Source: Demequina rhizosphaerae
GTDB taxonomy: Bacteria; Actinomycetota; Actinomycetes; Actinomycetales; Demequinaceae
Assembly (NCBI RefSeq): GCF_000971255.1
Contig: NZ_BBMC01000003.1
Coordinates: 372,001-436,000, forward strand
DNA length: 64,000 nucleotides
Direction: 5' to 3'
The position numbers and the translations under genes are program-made. The notes beneath the pieces were generated by a model. That model saw only the letters and a list, made by a program, of their open reading frames with translations, was not told where the DNA came from and did no database searches. This document shows, in pieces, positions 36,983 through 48,277 of this stretch. Positions within the stretch are counted from its first letter, which is position 1. Every line of letters begins with the position of its first letter.

Positions 36983-37125
36983 TCTTCCGCACAGGGGCAC
37001 GGCCGAGCGTCAGCAGACCAGGCGGAATCCAGGATGGAGTCGACAGACGCGATGCTCCGATCCTGGCCCCCCCAGGCACCGTGGCAACGCTGACAAGCGA
37101 CACGTTAGCCAGGGCATTTGCGCTT

Positions 37126-37168
37126 GTATAGGACGAAACGGATATTTAACCTATACGACACATAGGAC
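37126..37168. promoter_or_regulatory. AT-rich divergent promoter/operator with inverted and direct repeats
   Basis: GTATAGG at 37126-37132 and CCTATAC at 37150-37156 form an inverted repeat. ATAGGAC occurs at 37128-37134 and again at 37162-37168. TTGTAT-N17-TAACCT (37124-37152) fits a plus-strand promoter for the SDR-DUF2867 gene. The patch is the most AT-rich part of the surrounding 10 kb and lies between divergent genes. A repressor binding GTATAGG half-sites is likely; its gene is not visible nearby. Confidence 0.5.
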
Positions 37169-37275
37169 GGGCCTACGGATGCCAGGGCGGCCCTCCCCGA
37201 GCGGGAATGCGAGCCGACCCCGCCGCGGTTGCCCCTGGAGCACCCGGCGTGGTGGCCGGGAGGACGGGAGGGACC

Positions 37276-38868
37276 GTGAGCGACAGCACAGGCGGCGAGG
37301 CCGACCCCGCGACGCTGAGCAGCCCGACCGGGACCGAGGCCGCGCTGCGCGCGCCGCGCTCGGACGACGGTACCGCCCCGCTGGTGCTGGTGCTGGGAGC
37401 CACGGGCTACATCGGCGGACGCCTCGTCCCCCGGCTCCTCGCGGGCGGGTACCGCGTGCGGGCGCTCACGCGCTCGGCCGACCGCATCGCCGCGCTGCCG
37501 TGGGCCGGCGACGTCGAGGTCGTCGAGGGCGACGCCTCGGATGCGTGCGCGATGGACCGCGCGATGAGCGGCGTCGACATCGTCTACTACCTCGTGCACT
37601 CCATGCACAGCGGGCGCGACTACGGCAGGCTCGACCGCGCCATCGCCCTCACCGCCGCGAAGGCCGCCGCCGCGCATCGTGTCCGGCGCATCGTCTACCT
37701 CAGCGGCCTCCACCCGGACGGGGTCGAGCTCTCCGCACACCTCGCGTCGCGCCAGGAGGTGGGCGACATCCTCATCGCGTCCGCCACGCCGACGCTGGTG
37801 ATCCAGGCCGGGGTGGTGATCGGCTCCGGCTCCGCGTCCTTCGAGATGATCCGCCACCTCACCGAGGTGCTGCCGTACATGCCCGCGCCCAAGTGGGTGC
37901 GCAACACGATCCAGCCGATCGCCGTGCGCGACGTCCTCTACTACCTCCTCGCCGCGGCGCGCGTGGACGGCGACGTGCAGGGCACGTTCGACATCGGCGG
38001 GCCCGATGTCATGCGCTACTCGGAGATGATGAACGGCTACGCGGCCGTCGCGGGACTCCCCCGGCGCACCATCACCGCGCTGCCCGTCCTCACCCCCGGT
38101 CTCGCCTCGCACTGGGTCGGGCTGGTCACGCCGGTGCCGAACCGGATCGCGCGACCGCTCGTGGAGTCGCTGCTCCACTCGTGCGTGGTGAAGGACGATG
38201 CGATCGACCGCCTCATCCCCCCGCCCCCGGAGGGGCTCACGGGGTACAGCGACGCGGTCAGGCTGGCGCTGGGGCGCATCGAGATCGACCAGGTCGAGAC
38301 CAGCTGGGTCGACGCGCGCGTGCCCGACGCCCCGAGCGACCCCATGCCGAGCGACCCCGACTGGGCCGGACGGACGGTCTTCAAGGACGCGCGCCGGAAG
38401 GCCACGTCGGCCGATCCGGACGCGGTGTGGGCCGTCATCTCCCAGGTCGGCGGGGCGACGGGCTGGTACTCGGCGTCGGTGCTGTGGGCGGCGCGCGGCC
38501 TCATCGACCGGCTCTCGGGCGGCGTGGGCCTGCGGCGCGGACGCCGCACGAGCGCCCAGGTGACGGTGGGCGACGCGATCGACGTGTGGCGCGTCGAGCA
38601 CGTCGAGCCGGGCCGCCTGCTGCGGCTGCGTGCCGAGATGCGCGTGCCCGGCAGCGCGTGGCTCGAGCTGGGGGTCGAGCCGACGACGGAGGGCTCCGAG
38701 TACTGGCAGCGCGCCGTGTTCTTCCCCCGGGGGCTGACGGGACGGCTCTACTGGCTGTCGATGCTGCCGTTCCACGGGCTCATCTTCAGCGGCATGGTCA
38801 ACCGCATCGTGGCCGAGGCGGAGGAGGACGAGGCGCCCGCGCTCGTGCCGGAGCCGCGACGGGACTGA
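37276..38868 (+). CDS. SDR-family NAD(P)-binding protein with DUF2867 domain
   Basis: The 530-residue protein has an N-terminal atypical/extended SDR domain (VLVLGATGYIGGRLVPRLLAGGYRVRALTRS, about residues 35-62; YYLVHSMHSGRDY; RIVYLSGLHPDG) and a C-terminal SRPBCC-like DUF2867 domain (about 370-515; WYSASVLWAARGLIDRLSGGVGLRRGR). This fusion is common in actinobacteria and often lies in stress- or light-response loci; its substrate is unknown. GTG 37276 has GGGAGG just upstream. The AT-rich operator upstream suggests regulation. Confidence 0.82.
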   Translation: MSDSTGGEADPATLSSPTGTEAALRAPRSDDGTAPLVLVLGATGYIGGRLVPRLLAGGYRVRALTRSADRIAALPWAGDVEVVEGDASDACAMDRAMSGVDIVYYLVHSMHSGRDYGRLDRAIALTAAKAAAAHRVRRIVYLSGLHPDGVELSAHLASRQEVGDILIASATPTLVIQAGVVIGSGSASFEMIRHLTEVLPYMPAPKWVRNTIQPIAVRDVLYYLLAAARVDGDVQGTFDIGGPDVMRYSEMMNGYAAVAGLPRRTITALPVLTPGLASHWVGLVTPVPNRIARPLVESLLHSCVVKDDAIDRLIPPPPEGLTGYSDAVRLALGRIEIDQVETSWVDARVPDAPSDPMPSDPDWAGRTVFKDARRKATSADPDAVWAVISQVGGATGWYSASVLWAARGLIDRLSGGVGLRRGRRTSAQVTVGDAIDVWRVEHVEPGRLLRLRAEMRVPGSAWLELGVEPTTEGSEYWQRAVFFPRGLTGRLYWLSMLPFHGLIFSGMVNRIVAEAEEDEAPALVPEPRRD

Positions 38869-38883
38869 CCGCGCGCGCCCCGC

Positions 38884-40557
38884 TCAGTTGGCGACCGGCG
38901 AGTACGTGTCGTACTGCTCGATCACGGTGCGCACGCGCGCGAGGGCGTCGTCGTCGAGGCCGGCGTCCCCGGTCACCTCGTGGAGCGCGTCGAGCGCGAG
39001 GTTCCCGTACTTGTGGCCCGCGTCCTCGGGCACCGCGGTCGACAGGATGAGATCGACGACGCCCTGGAACGCGGTCACCGCCGGGATCCACACCATGTCG
39101 TCGCTCACCTGCGCCGAGCGCTGCTCCGGCAGCATCCACTCGGGCTCCGACCAGATCACGCTCGGACCGATCCACACGATGGGGTCGTTGCCGTGCTGCA
39201 GGTAGGCGACGCGGGTGTCGTCCCAGGCGCCGGGCAGCGCCTCGAGCCCGCCCCACTCGTCGGACCACCGCACGTGCGCGCCGTCGTCGAGCACCGGGAG
39301 CGCGTACGGGCTGCCCGCGTCGCGGCCGTCCTCGAGCTCGTTCCAGATCGGGGTGAAGGACGGGGTGCCGGCGAGGACCGCGCCCTGCGTCGACGCGAGG
39401 AGGTCGGCCGCGTCCTCGTATGCGGCGTGGATGCCGAAGCTGCCGAGGCTCAGCCCGTACACCACGAGCTCCGGACGGTCGCCCTCCGGCAGCTCGGTCC
39501 ACCAGGCGGTCACCGCGTCCACCAGCGCCGTCGTGGCGTCCTGCGACGCATCCGGGGTGAGCAGCGCGGACACGGGGCTACCCGTCGCGGTGTACTGCAC
39601 GGCCACGAGCGCGGAGTCGCCGGCGTGGAGGAGCTCGAAGCCGTCGATGGCCGCGGGATCCAGCCAGCCCGAACCGGTGGTGCCCGCGATCATCAGCACC
39701 GAGCGGTCCGCCGCGCCGGTGCGCTCGAGCTCGGCGACCGCCAGCGCGGCGTGATCCTCGTAGGAGCCGGGCGAATCCATTCCCACGTAGACCCGGATGG
39801 GCTCCTCCGCCGGCATGCCGGTGACAAGCTCGATCTCCGTGACGCTCGGACCGCCGGCGACGATCTTCACCCCGGCCTGGCCGAGGTCCTCCCACGCGAC
39901 GAGGCTGTCCGGGCTGCCCGAGCGCAGCGGGCTCGTCGGCTGCGTGTAGTCGGGGTCGTACGCGCGGTTCTTCTGCGCCGAGGCGACGGTGAGCAGCCAC
40001 GACAGCACCGACAGGCCGAGGGACAGGACGACGAGCATCGCGACGACGGTCGCGGCACCCGTGGCGAAACCGGCCACGCGGGGCCGGGAGGCTCGGCCGG
40101 GCATGCGCGGCCCGATCAGCCGCTGCAGGCGCCGGTAGCCGCCGGCGACGCCGCGACCGATCGCGAAGGCGAGCCACGCGCCAAGCGCGAAGAATAGGAC
40201 GGCCACGAACCAGTCGAAGCCGTTCGTGGCGGGCATGCCGACGGCCTCCCGCACGGAGTTCTGCCAGCCGAGCGCGAAGGGCATGAGCGCCACGGCGCCG
40301 ACGAAGCCGATGAGCACGACGACCCAGACGGGCGCGTCCGCGGCATCGGGGAGCCGGCCGCGCGACAGGCGCGCGACACCGCGCCACAGCAGGACGCCCA
40401 CGCCGTAGCCGACGGCGAACGCCAGGCCGGAGACGAAGCCCTGACCCCACGCGGGCCGCGGCAGCAGCGACGGGGTGAGGGACAGCGCCAGCGCGACGAG
40501 CCCGACGGCCGCCCCCGCGACGTCCAGCCGGGATCCGATGCGCACGACCTTGACCAT
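38884..40557 (-). CDS. Membrane-anchored alpha/beta hydrolase (Abhydrolase_9 type)
   Basis: The 557-residue protein has an N-terminal block of about four or five membrane helices (about 10-190; LLPRPAWGQGFVSGLAFAVGYGVG) followed by a catalytic domain facing outward, with the nucleophile elbow VVYGLSLGSFG (Ser at about residue 378) and a late His in DAGHKYG. This matches actinobacterial Abhydrolase_9/Abhydrolase_9_N proteins, which have no established substrate. GGGGGAGG precedes the ATG. Confidence 0.8.
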   Translation of the reverse strand: MVKVVRIGSRLDVAGAAVGLVALALSLTPSLLPRPAWGQGFVSGLAFAVGYGVGVLLWRGVARLSRGRLPDAADAPVWVVVLIGFVGAVALMPFALGWQNSVREAVGMPATNGFDWFVAVLFFALGAWLAFAIGRGVAGGYRRLQRLIGPRMPGRASRPRVAGFATGAATVVAMLVVLSLGLSVLSWLLTVASAQKNRAYDPDYTQPTSPLRSGSPDSLVAWEDLGQAGVKIVAGGPSVTEIELVTGMPAEEPIRVYVGMDSPGSYEDHAALAVAELERTGAADRSVLMIAGTTGSGWLDPAAIDGFELLHAGDSALVAVQYTATGSPVSALLTPDASQDATTALVDAVTAWWTELPEGDRPELVVYGLSLGSFGIHAAYEDAADLLASTQGAVLAGTPSFTPIWNELEDGRDAGSPYALPVLDDGAHVRWSDEWGGLEALPGAWDDTRVAYLQHGNDPIVWIGPSVIWSEPEWMLPEQRSAQVSDDMVWIPAVTAFQGVVDLILSTAVPEDAGHKYGNLALDALHEVTGDAGLDDDALARVRTVIEQYDTYSPVAN

Positions 40558-40664
40558 GTACCTCCCCCTTCGTCGCACTCACAGTAGCGGTGACGCCCTC
40601 CGGGAACGCGCCCGGCGGCGAGGCTGGCGTGTCACGATGGACGGAGGCTCACCGAGGGGGTCAC

Positions 40665-42602
<1,938 letters not shown>

Positions 42603-42627
42603 TGCCACGCGAGGGACGTTCGACGCC

Positions 42628-42633
42628 TACGGT
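42628..42633 (+). promoter_or_regulatory. -10 element of a likely leaderless promoter (helicase gene)
   Basis: TACGGT lies 6 nt before ATG 42640 with no Shine-Dalgarno sequence between, matching the spacing seen at other starts. Confidence 0.4.
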
Positions 42634-42639
42634 GGTCAC

Positions 42640-44439
42640 ATGACGCCCGAGGCCGACGAGACCGGCACCACCGACGCACCCACCCAGACCTTCGCCGACC
42701 TCGGCCTCGACGGACCGATCCTCAGGTCCCTCAAGGCCGTCGGCTACGAGACCCCGTCCGCCATCCAGGCGGAGACCATCCCGCTGCTGCTCAGCGGCCG
42801 CGACGTCGTGGGTCTCGCGCAGACCGGCACCGGCAAGACCGCCGCGTTCGCGCTGCCCATCCTCGCGCGTCTCGACAAGTCCCAGAAGGCGCCGCAGGCG
42901 CTCGTGCTCGCGCCCACGCGCGAGCTCGCGCTCCAGGTCTGCGAGGCCTTCGAGCGCTATGCGTCGGACCTCAAGGGCGTCCACGTGCTCCCCGTGTACG
43001 GCGGCCAGGGCTACGGCGTGCAGCTGTCCGCGCTGCGACGCGGCGTGCACGTGGTCGTGGGCACGCCCGGCCGCATCATGGACCACCTGGACAAGGGCAC
43101 GCTCGACCTGTCGGAGCTGAAGTACCTCGTGCTCGACGAGGCCGACGAGATGCTCAAGATGGGGTTCGCGGAGGACGTCGAGACGATCCTCGCGTCCACG
43201 CCGGACGACAAGCAGGTCGCACTGTTCTCGGCGACCATGCCCGCGCAGATCCGTCGCCTCTCGCAGCGCTACCTCGACGATCCGGCGGAGATCACGGTCA
43301 AGCGCAAGACCACCACCTCGTCCACGATCACGCAGCGCTACCTCATCGTGTCCTACCAGCAGAAGATGGACGCCCTCACGCGCCTCCTCGAGGTCGAGAA
43401 CTTCGAGGCGATGATCGTGTTCACTCGGACGAAGAACGACACCGAGTCCGTCGCCGAACGCCTGCGCGCCCGCGGTCTCGCCGCCGCGGCGATCAGCGGC
43501 GACGTCGCACAGGCCCAGCGCGAGCGCACCATCAAGCAGCTCAAGGACGGCAAGCTCGACATCCTGGTCGCGACCGATGTCGCGGCGCGCGGCCTCGACG
43601 TGGACCGGATCAGCCACGTGGTGAACTTCGACATCCCGATCGACACCGAGTCCTACGTCCACCGCGTGGGCCGCACGGGTCGCGCGGGGCGCACCGGCGA
43701 CGCGATCAGCTTCATCACGCCTCGCGAGCGCCGCCTGCTCACCGCGATCGAGAAGGCCACCCGCCAGCCGCTCACCGAGATGCACTGGCCCTCCGCCGAC
43801 GAGGTCAACGCCACGCGCCTCGCACGCTTCGACGACTCGATCACCGCCGCGCTCGAGCAGGCCGATCGCATCAGCCGCTTCCGCGACATCATCGCCCACT
43901 ACGTCGAGCACCACGACGTCCCCGAAGCGGACGTCGCCGCGGCGCTCGCGGTGGTCGCGCAGGGCGAGACGCCGCTCCTGCTCGATCCCGCCGACGAGCC
44001 GAAGCGGCAGTCCTTCGCTCCCGACCGGCGCTCTCGTGACGATCGCGGCGACGATGCGCGCGGCGGCGGCCGTGACGACCGTCGCGGCGACCGGCGGTCC
44101 AGCGAGGGCTTCACCGCGTACCGCATCGAGGTGGGCAAGCGTCACAAGGTCGAGCCCCGGCAGATCGTCGGCGCGCTCGCGAACGAGGGCGGCTTCTCGC
44201 GGGGCGACTTCGGCAAGATCACGATCCTGCCCGAGTTCTCGCTCGTGGAGCTGCCGTCCACGCTGCCGCCGTCGGCACTCGAGCGGCTGCGCGGGACCCG
44301 CATCTCCGGAAGGCTGATCGAGATCAAGCCCGACAGCGGAGGCCGGTCCCGCGACGGCGGCTCGCGCGGCGGCCGCTACGGCGACCGCGACCGGGGCCGC
44401 CGGGACGACCGCGGGCCGCGCAAGCCGCGGCGGTACTAG
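42640..44439 (+). CDS. deaD: DEAD-box ATP-dependent RNA helicase (DeaD/CsdA-like)
   Basis: The 599-residue protein has the Q motif (TFADLGLDGPILRSLKAVGYETPSAIQAETIP), Walker A AQTGTGKTAAF, PTRELALQV, LDEADEML, FSATMP and HRVGRTGRAGR. A C-terminal DbpA-like RNA-binding domain (about 490-570; FTAYRIEVGKRHKVEPRQIVGALANEGGF) and an RG-rich tail follow. It unwinds structured RNA in ribosome assembly and cold response. A GC hairpin terminator follows directly. Confidence 0.93.
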   Translation: MTPEADETGTTDAPTQTFADLGLDGPILRSLKAVGYETPSAIQAETIPLLLSGRDVVGLAQTGTGKTAAFALPILARLDKSQKAPQALVLAPTRELALQVCEAFERYASDLKGVHVLPVYGGQGYGVQLSALRRGVHVVVGTPGRIMDHLDKGTLDLSELKYLVLDEADEMLKMGFAEDVETILASTPDDKQVALFSATMPAQIRRLSQRYLDDPAEITVKRKTTTSSTITQRYLIVSYQQKMDALTRLLEVENFEAMIVFTRTKNDTESVAERLRARGLAAAAISGDVAQAQRERTIKQLKDGKLDILVATDVAARGLDVDRISHVVNFDIPIDTESYVHRVGRTGRAGRTGDAISFITPRERRLLTAIEKATRQPLTEMHWPSADEVNATRLARFDDSITAALEQADRISRFRDIIAHYVEHHDVPEADVAAALAVVAQGETPLLLDPADEPKRQSFAPDRRSRDDRGDDARGGGRDDRRGDRRSSEGFTAYRIEVGKRHKVEPRQIVGALANEGGFSRGDFGKITILPEFSLVELPSTLPPSALERLRGTRISGRLIEIKPDSGGRSRDGGSRGGRYGDRDRGRRDDRGPRKPRRY

Positions 44440-44442
44440 TCC

Positions 44443-44474
44443 GCGGCGGCCCCCGACGCGTTCCGTGCCGCCGC
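44443..44474 (+). terminator. Hairpin terminator after the helicase gene
   Basis: GCGGCGGC at 44443-44450 pairs perfectly with GCCGCCGC at 44467-44474, starting 4 bp after the stop codon. Confidence 0.5.
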
Positions 44475-44506
44475 TCGATCGCCGCCCCGCGCCGACAGGC
44501 CCTCGC

Positions 44507-44512
44507 TAGCAT
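44507..44512 (+). promoter_or_regulatory. -10 element of a likely leaderless promoter (acyltransferase gene)
   Basis: TAGCAT lies 6 nt before ATG 44519; the same CGCGCC spacer occurs at the epimerase gene (5979-5984). Confidence 0.4.
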
Positions 44513-44518
44513 CGCGCC

Positions 44519-45877
44519 ATGGGGGATCTGACCGTGTCGGAGGCGGTCGCGGCGACGCCGAGCACGCGCGACCGCTACGTCGACCTGCTGCGCGTGGGGT
44601 CGCTGCTCGGGGTGGTGCTGGGGCACTTCGGCATGGCCGCGGTGGTGCTCGACCACGGCACCGGGACGGTCGACATCGGCAACGTGCTCGAGGCGGCCGC
44701 GTGGACGCGCCCGCTCACGCTCGTGTTCCAGGTGATGCCGCTCTTCTTCGTCGTCGGCGGCTTCGCCCACGCGACCGCGTGGCGGTCGCTGCGGGCGCGC
44801 GGCGGCGGCTACGCAGACTTCGTGCAGGCGCGCATCGGCCGGCTGCTCATGCCCACCGCAGTGTTCGTCGGGGCGTGGATGGCGCTCGGAGCCGCGATCG
44901 AGCTCCTCTGGCCCAACTCGCCCGCCACGGCGCCGATGCTGCAGATCTCCGGACAGCTGCTGTGGTTCATCGGGATCTACCTCATTGCGGCGGGGCTCGC
45001 TCCGGCGCTGCTGTCCGCGCATGACCGCTGGGGACCGGGCGCGCTCGCGTGCCTCGCCGGCGCCGCGGTCGCGGTCGACGTGGTCCGGCTCGCGGCCGGG
45101 ATCGACGGCGTGAGGTGGCTCAACTTCGCGTTCGTCTGGCTCGCCGTCCACCAGCTGGGCTTCTTCTATGCGGACGGCGTCGCGGATCGCCTCGGTTCCC
45201 GACGGCTCGGGGGGACGATGCTCGGGCTGGGCGCCGCCGCCCTGCTCGCCCTGACGACGTGGGGCCCCTACGGCTGGTCGATGGTGTCGTACGACGGCGA
45301 ACCGCTGTCGAACCTCGCCCCGCCGACCGTCGCCCTCCTGGCCTTCGCGTGCGCCCAGGCGGGCCTCGCCCTGCTGCTCCGCGCACCGGCCCGGCGGCTG
45401 CTCGAGCGGCGCCGGGTATGGACGTTCGTGGTGGCCGGCGGCGCGGTCGCGATGACGGCGTTCCTGTGGCACTTCACGGCGCTCGTCGCGGTGCACGCCG
45501 CCCTGTGGGGGGCGGGCGTCGATCTCGCGGGCGACCCGACCGTCGCATCGTTCTGGTGGGCCAAGCTCGCGATGCTGCCCGCGTTCCTGGGGCTGGTCGC
45601 GATGCTCGTGGTCGCGTGGAGGCGCTTCGACCGGCCCCCACCCCGCGGCACGCTGGCGGGCCCGTCGTGGCGGAGGGCGACGATCGCGGCAGGTGCGGTC
45701 GTGTGCGCGATCGTGGGCACGCTGGGGTTCGCGGTGGTGGGCTTCCGGGGCGTGGTGAGCGGCTACGTGGGACACGTGGCGGTGCTTCCCATGAACGTGT
45801 GGGCGGCGGCCGCCCTCACCGCCGCGGCGATCGTGCTGTCGCGGCTCGCGGTGGCACACCTCTCACGGCGGCCGTGA
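44519..45877 (+). CDS. Membrane acyltransferase (acyltransferase-3 / OafA-YrhL family)
   Basis: The 452-residue protein has about ten membrane helices. It begins STRDRYVDLLRVGSLLGVVLGHFGM, where the His (about residue 36) matches the catalytic/structural His of the family, followed by PLFFVVGGFAHATAWRSLRARGGGYADFVQARIGRLLMP. Members O-acylate sugars, lipids or peptides at the membrane. The acceptor is unknown. It is probably a single-gene transcript. Confidence 0.82.
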   Translation: MGDLTVSEAVAATPSTRDRYVDLLRVGSLLGVVLGHFGMAAVVLDHGTGTVDIGNVLEAAAWTRPLTLVFQVMPLFFVVGGFAHATAWRSLRARGGGYADFVQARIGRLLMPTAVFVGAWMALGAAIELLWPNSPATAPMLQISGQLLWFIGIYLIAAGLAPALLSAHDRWGPGALACLAGAAVAVDVVRLAAGIDGVRWLNFAFVWLAVHQLGFFYADGVADRLGSRRLGGTMLGLGAAALLALTTWGPYGWSMVSYDGEPLSNLAPPTVALLAFACAQAGLALLLRAPARRLLERRRVWTFVVAGGAVAMTAFLWHFTALVAVHAALWGAGVDLAGDPTVASFWWAKLAMLPAFLGLVAMLVVAWRRFDRPPPRGTLAGPSWRRATIAAGAVVCAIVGTLGFAVVGFRGVVSGYVGHVAVLPMNVWAAAALTAAAIVLSRLAVAHLSRRP

Positions 45878-45908
45878 CGGGCCGCCCGCCGCGTCCCGCC
45901 GCCGTGTC

Positions 45909-46028
45909 TCAGAGGCGGTCGAGCAGCTCGCAGCCAGAGCCGGGGCAGGTGTCACCTGGTGCCTCTGCGCTGCAGCCGGCCGCGCACAGCGTTGCGGCGA
46001 TCATGGCTCCCGCCGTCATCTCACGCAT
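45909..46028 (-). pseudogene. Truncated copy of a lipoprotein hydrolase N-terminus (39 codons)
   Basis: This short open frame (MREMTAGAMIAATLCAAGCSAEAPGDTCPGSGCELL and four more residues) matches the N-terminus of the hydrolase at 47266-48120 (MRPMSAGAMIAAVVCAAGCSAQ ... CPSEGCELTEA) in both protein and DNA, then stops. The lipobox AAGC and a purine-rich ribosome site are intact, so a small lipopeptide could still be made. It is best read as debris of a local duplication, next to the duplicated SnoaL-like gene. Confidence 0.65.
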
Positions 46029-46139
46029 CGGCCACCCCCTGCCGGCGGCGCGTCCTCCTCCATGGTCGCCCCGCCGGACCGGCGCGGCACGGCGGGGCGA
46101 GACCCGGGGTGCGGGACTACGATCGAAGTGAAGAGCAGC

Positions 46140-46157
46140 GCGCACGATGCCCCTCCG
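46140..46157 (+). repeat. Copy 2 of the repeat in duplicated lipoprotein 5' regions
   Basis: It is identical over 18 bp to 16228-16245 and embedded in about 100 bp of further matching upstream sequence. It lies before the paralogous SnoaL-like lipoprotein. Confidence 0.7.
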
Positions 46158-46292
46158 AGGACGGCCCCGGACACTTCCGGTCAGGCACCGAGGGGGCAGG
46201 CCGCGCCTCCCTCCCCAGCGCTCCCCCAGGCGGCGCCGCGCCGCCGGGCCGGGGTGTCGCCGCGACGTGGCGGCGACGGAGAGGAGGCCGCG

Positions 46293-47258
46293 ATGAGCGG
46301 CCGGATGAACACGCGCCTGGCGCTCACGATGCTGGCGGCCCTCGCGGTGACGCTCGCGGGATGCACGGCGGCCACCGAGACCGGCACGTCGGACGCGACG
46401 ACCGGGACGGCGGCGACGACAGTTGAGAGCGTGCCCTGGGCGACGATGTCGAGCGACACCGGATGGCCATGCGCGACCGAGGACAACGCCGGTCGCACCG
46501 CCATCGACGAGTACGTCGAGGCCTGGAACCGGGGCGATGCCGACGCGCTCACGGGTATGCTCACGGGCACCTACGAGGGGCATATGGCCTGCAAGTACGA
46601 GGCCGCGCTGGCCACCGGGCTCACGCTCGACGCCGACTTCGACGCGTGCGAGCTGACCGCGACGGACTACGGCGACGTCGTCCGCACGTGGGACATGAAC
46701 GTGTGGATGTTCGACCTGTCGACGTCGTACTACGGCGACGGCATCCTCTCGGGCGCCGAGATCCCGCGCGACCTCGTGGCCGCCTACCAGGGCGACGATG
46801 AGGACGCCCTCGCGTTCTGGGACTGCGACGGCTGCGACTGGACCGACGAGGCGTACACCGACGCGCAGGACGCGGTCATCGAGGCCTACGTCGCGGCCTT
46901 CGACGCGCACGACCTGGACGCGGTGATGGCGCTCTTCGCGACCGACCCGACATGGGCTCCGACCAGCGAGCAGACGCGAGCCACGCACGAGCTCCTGTTC
47001 ACGACCGGGCTGACGCTGAGCGTCGACCTCGACGACGGCACGTACGCGCTCACGGACGCGGACGGCACCACGCTCAACCCCGGGCGCAGCGGTCCGTGCC
47101 TCCTGCAATGGGCGCCGGTCTTCATGTTCTCGGAGGACGGCGCCGGGGACCTGCTGGTCGACACGGGCCTGGGCCTGATCGTGGTGGAGCTCGACGACGC
47201 GCAGCACGTGCTCGACAACGCCACGCGGGAGGCGCTCGACGACGCCCTGGGGCTCTGA
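46293..47258 (+). CDS. Lipoprotein with two tandem SnoaL/NTF2-like domains (paralogue)
   Basis: The 321-residue protein has a lipobox (LAGC, about residue 22) and two NTF2-like repeats: IDEYVEAWNRGDADALTGML and IEAYVAAFDAHDLDAVMALF. FWDCDGCDW separates them, exactly as in the 16292 paralogue (FWDCYACDW). Ligand and role are unknown. GAGGAGG precedes ATG 46293. It converges on the hydrolase lipoprotein gene, 7 bp away. Confidence 0.75.
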   Translation: MSGRMNTRLALTMLAALAVTLAGCTAATETGTSDATTGTAATTVESVPWATMSSDTGWPCATEDNAGRTAIDEYVEAWNRGDADALTGMLTGTYEGHMACKYEAALATGLTLDADFDACELTATDYGDVVRTWDMNVWMFDLSTSYYGDGILSGAEIPRDLVAAYQGDDEDALAFWDCDGCDWTDEAYTDAQDAVIEAYVAAFDAHDLDAVMALFATDPTWAPTSEQTRATHELLFTTGLTLSVDLDDGTYALTDADGTTLNPGRSGPCLLQWAPVFMFSEDGAGDLLVDTGLGLIVVELDDAQHVLDNATREALDDALGL

Positions 47259-47265
47259 ACGCCCC

Positions 47266-48120
47266 TCAGAGATCGGCGAGCAACTCACCCACCTGGGCGA
47301 CCACCGCCCGCTGCGGCGGGGTGTCCTCCCAGATCTCGATGTGCTCGCCGCCCTCGACGACGACGACCTCGGCGTCGTAGCCCGCCTCCCGCAGCGCGGC
47401 CGCGAAATCCTCCGAGACGCTCAGCGGCACGTCGAACCAGGAGAAGTCCTCGGCGTCGCCGTGGAGCAGGCGCAGCACCAGGTCGGGATTGCCGCCGATC
47501 TGGGCGTAGGGATCCGCGGCGGCGTCTCCCGGCGGATCCAGGGGAGCGCGGTCGTTCGTGTAGTCGACGGTGGCGTGGTCGTAGGGTCCCTCGTAGCCGA
47601 CGAACGCGTCCGGCAGGGCGTCGTCCCCCTCGGGGACCGCGCACTCGTCGAGATGCCCGCCTCCCCCCAGGGCGGCCGCGGCACCGATCGCGGCGCCGAG
47701 CGAGTGGCCGACGAAGACGACCCGCGACGTGTCGCCGCCGTGAGCCTCCGCGTCGTCGACCGCGACGCTGACCGCACACGCGAGGTTCTGCGCGCTCGCC
47801 TCGGCCGCGCCTCCACCGCTCGGCCACGCCACGTTGTAGGTGAGGGCGCCCTCGGCGGCGATGCCGGTCGCCCAGTCGCTCACGGCCGACCGGTGCTGCG
47901 ACGTGCCGTGGGCGAGGATCACCACAGGCCAGGAACCGTCGAGTGTCGGAGCGATGACCGACATCTCACGCAGCACGGAGGCCGGCTCGGTGTAGGCGAG
48001 GGTGCGGGCCTCCGTCAGCTCGCAGCCCTCGGAGGGACACGTCGACCCGGCATCCTGCGCCGAGCAACCCGCGGCGCACACGACGGCGGCGATCATCGCC
48101 CCCGCGGACATCGGACGCAT
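47266..48120 (-). CDS. Alpha/beta-hydrolase lipoprotein
   Basis: The 284-residue protein has a lipobox (AAGC, about residue 19). Its alpha/beta-hydrolase core has the oxyanion-type segment VVILAHGTSQH, the nucleophile elbow FVGHSLGAAIG (Ser), an acidic residue likely in LLHGDAEDF, and a late His in VEGGEHIEIW. It resembles chlorophyllase/PET-hydrolase-like serine esterases. It would act on the outer face of the membrane; the substrate is unknown. AGGAGGTG precedes the ATG. A truncated copy of its N-terminus lies at 45909-46028. Confidence 0.78.
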   Translation of the reverse strand: MRPMSAGAMIAAVVCAAGCSAQDAGSTCPSEGCELTEARTLAYTEPASVLREMSVIAPTLDGSWPVVILAHGTSQHRSAVSDWATGIAAEGALTYNVAWPSGGGAAEASAQNLACAVSVAVDDAEAHGGDTSRVVFVGHSLGAAIGAAAALGGGGHLDECAVPEGDDALPDAFVGYEGPYDHATVDYTNDRAPLDPPGDAAADPYAQIGGNPDLVLRLLHGDAEDFSWFDVPLSVSEDFAAALREAGYDAEVVVVEGGEHIEIWEDTPPQRAVVAQVGELLADL

Positions 48121-48277
48121 CGTCCACCTCCTACCGCCGGCGGACTCCCCCACCTCCATCCTTGCACCGGGGACCTCGGCTCGCCTGTCCGGCGGGACCT
48201 GGTGGGCGGTGGCATGCGTCCGACACGGACGCGCGTGAGCACTCCCTGAAGTACGCCGCTCCATCGGAACGCGCGCC

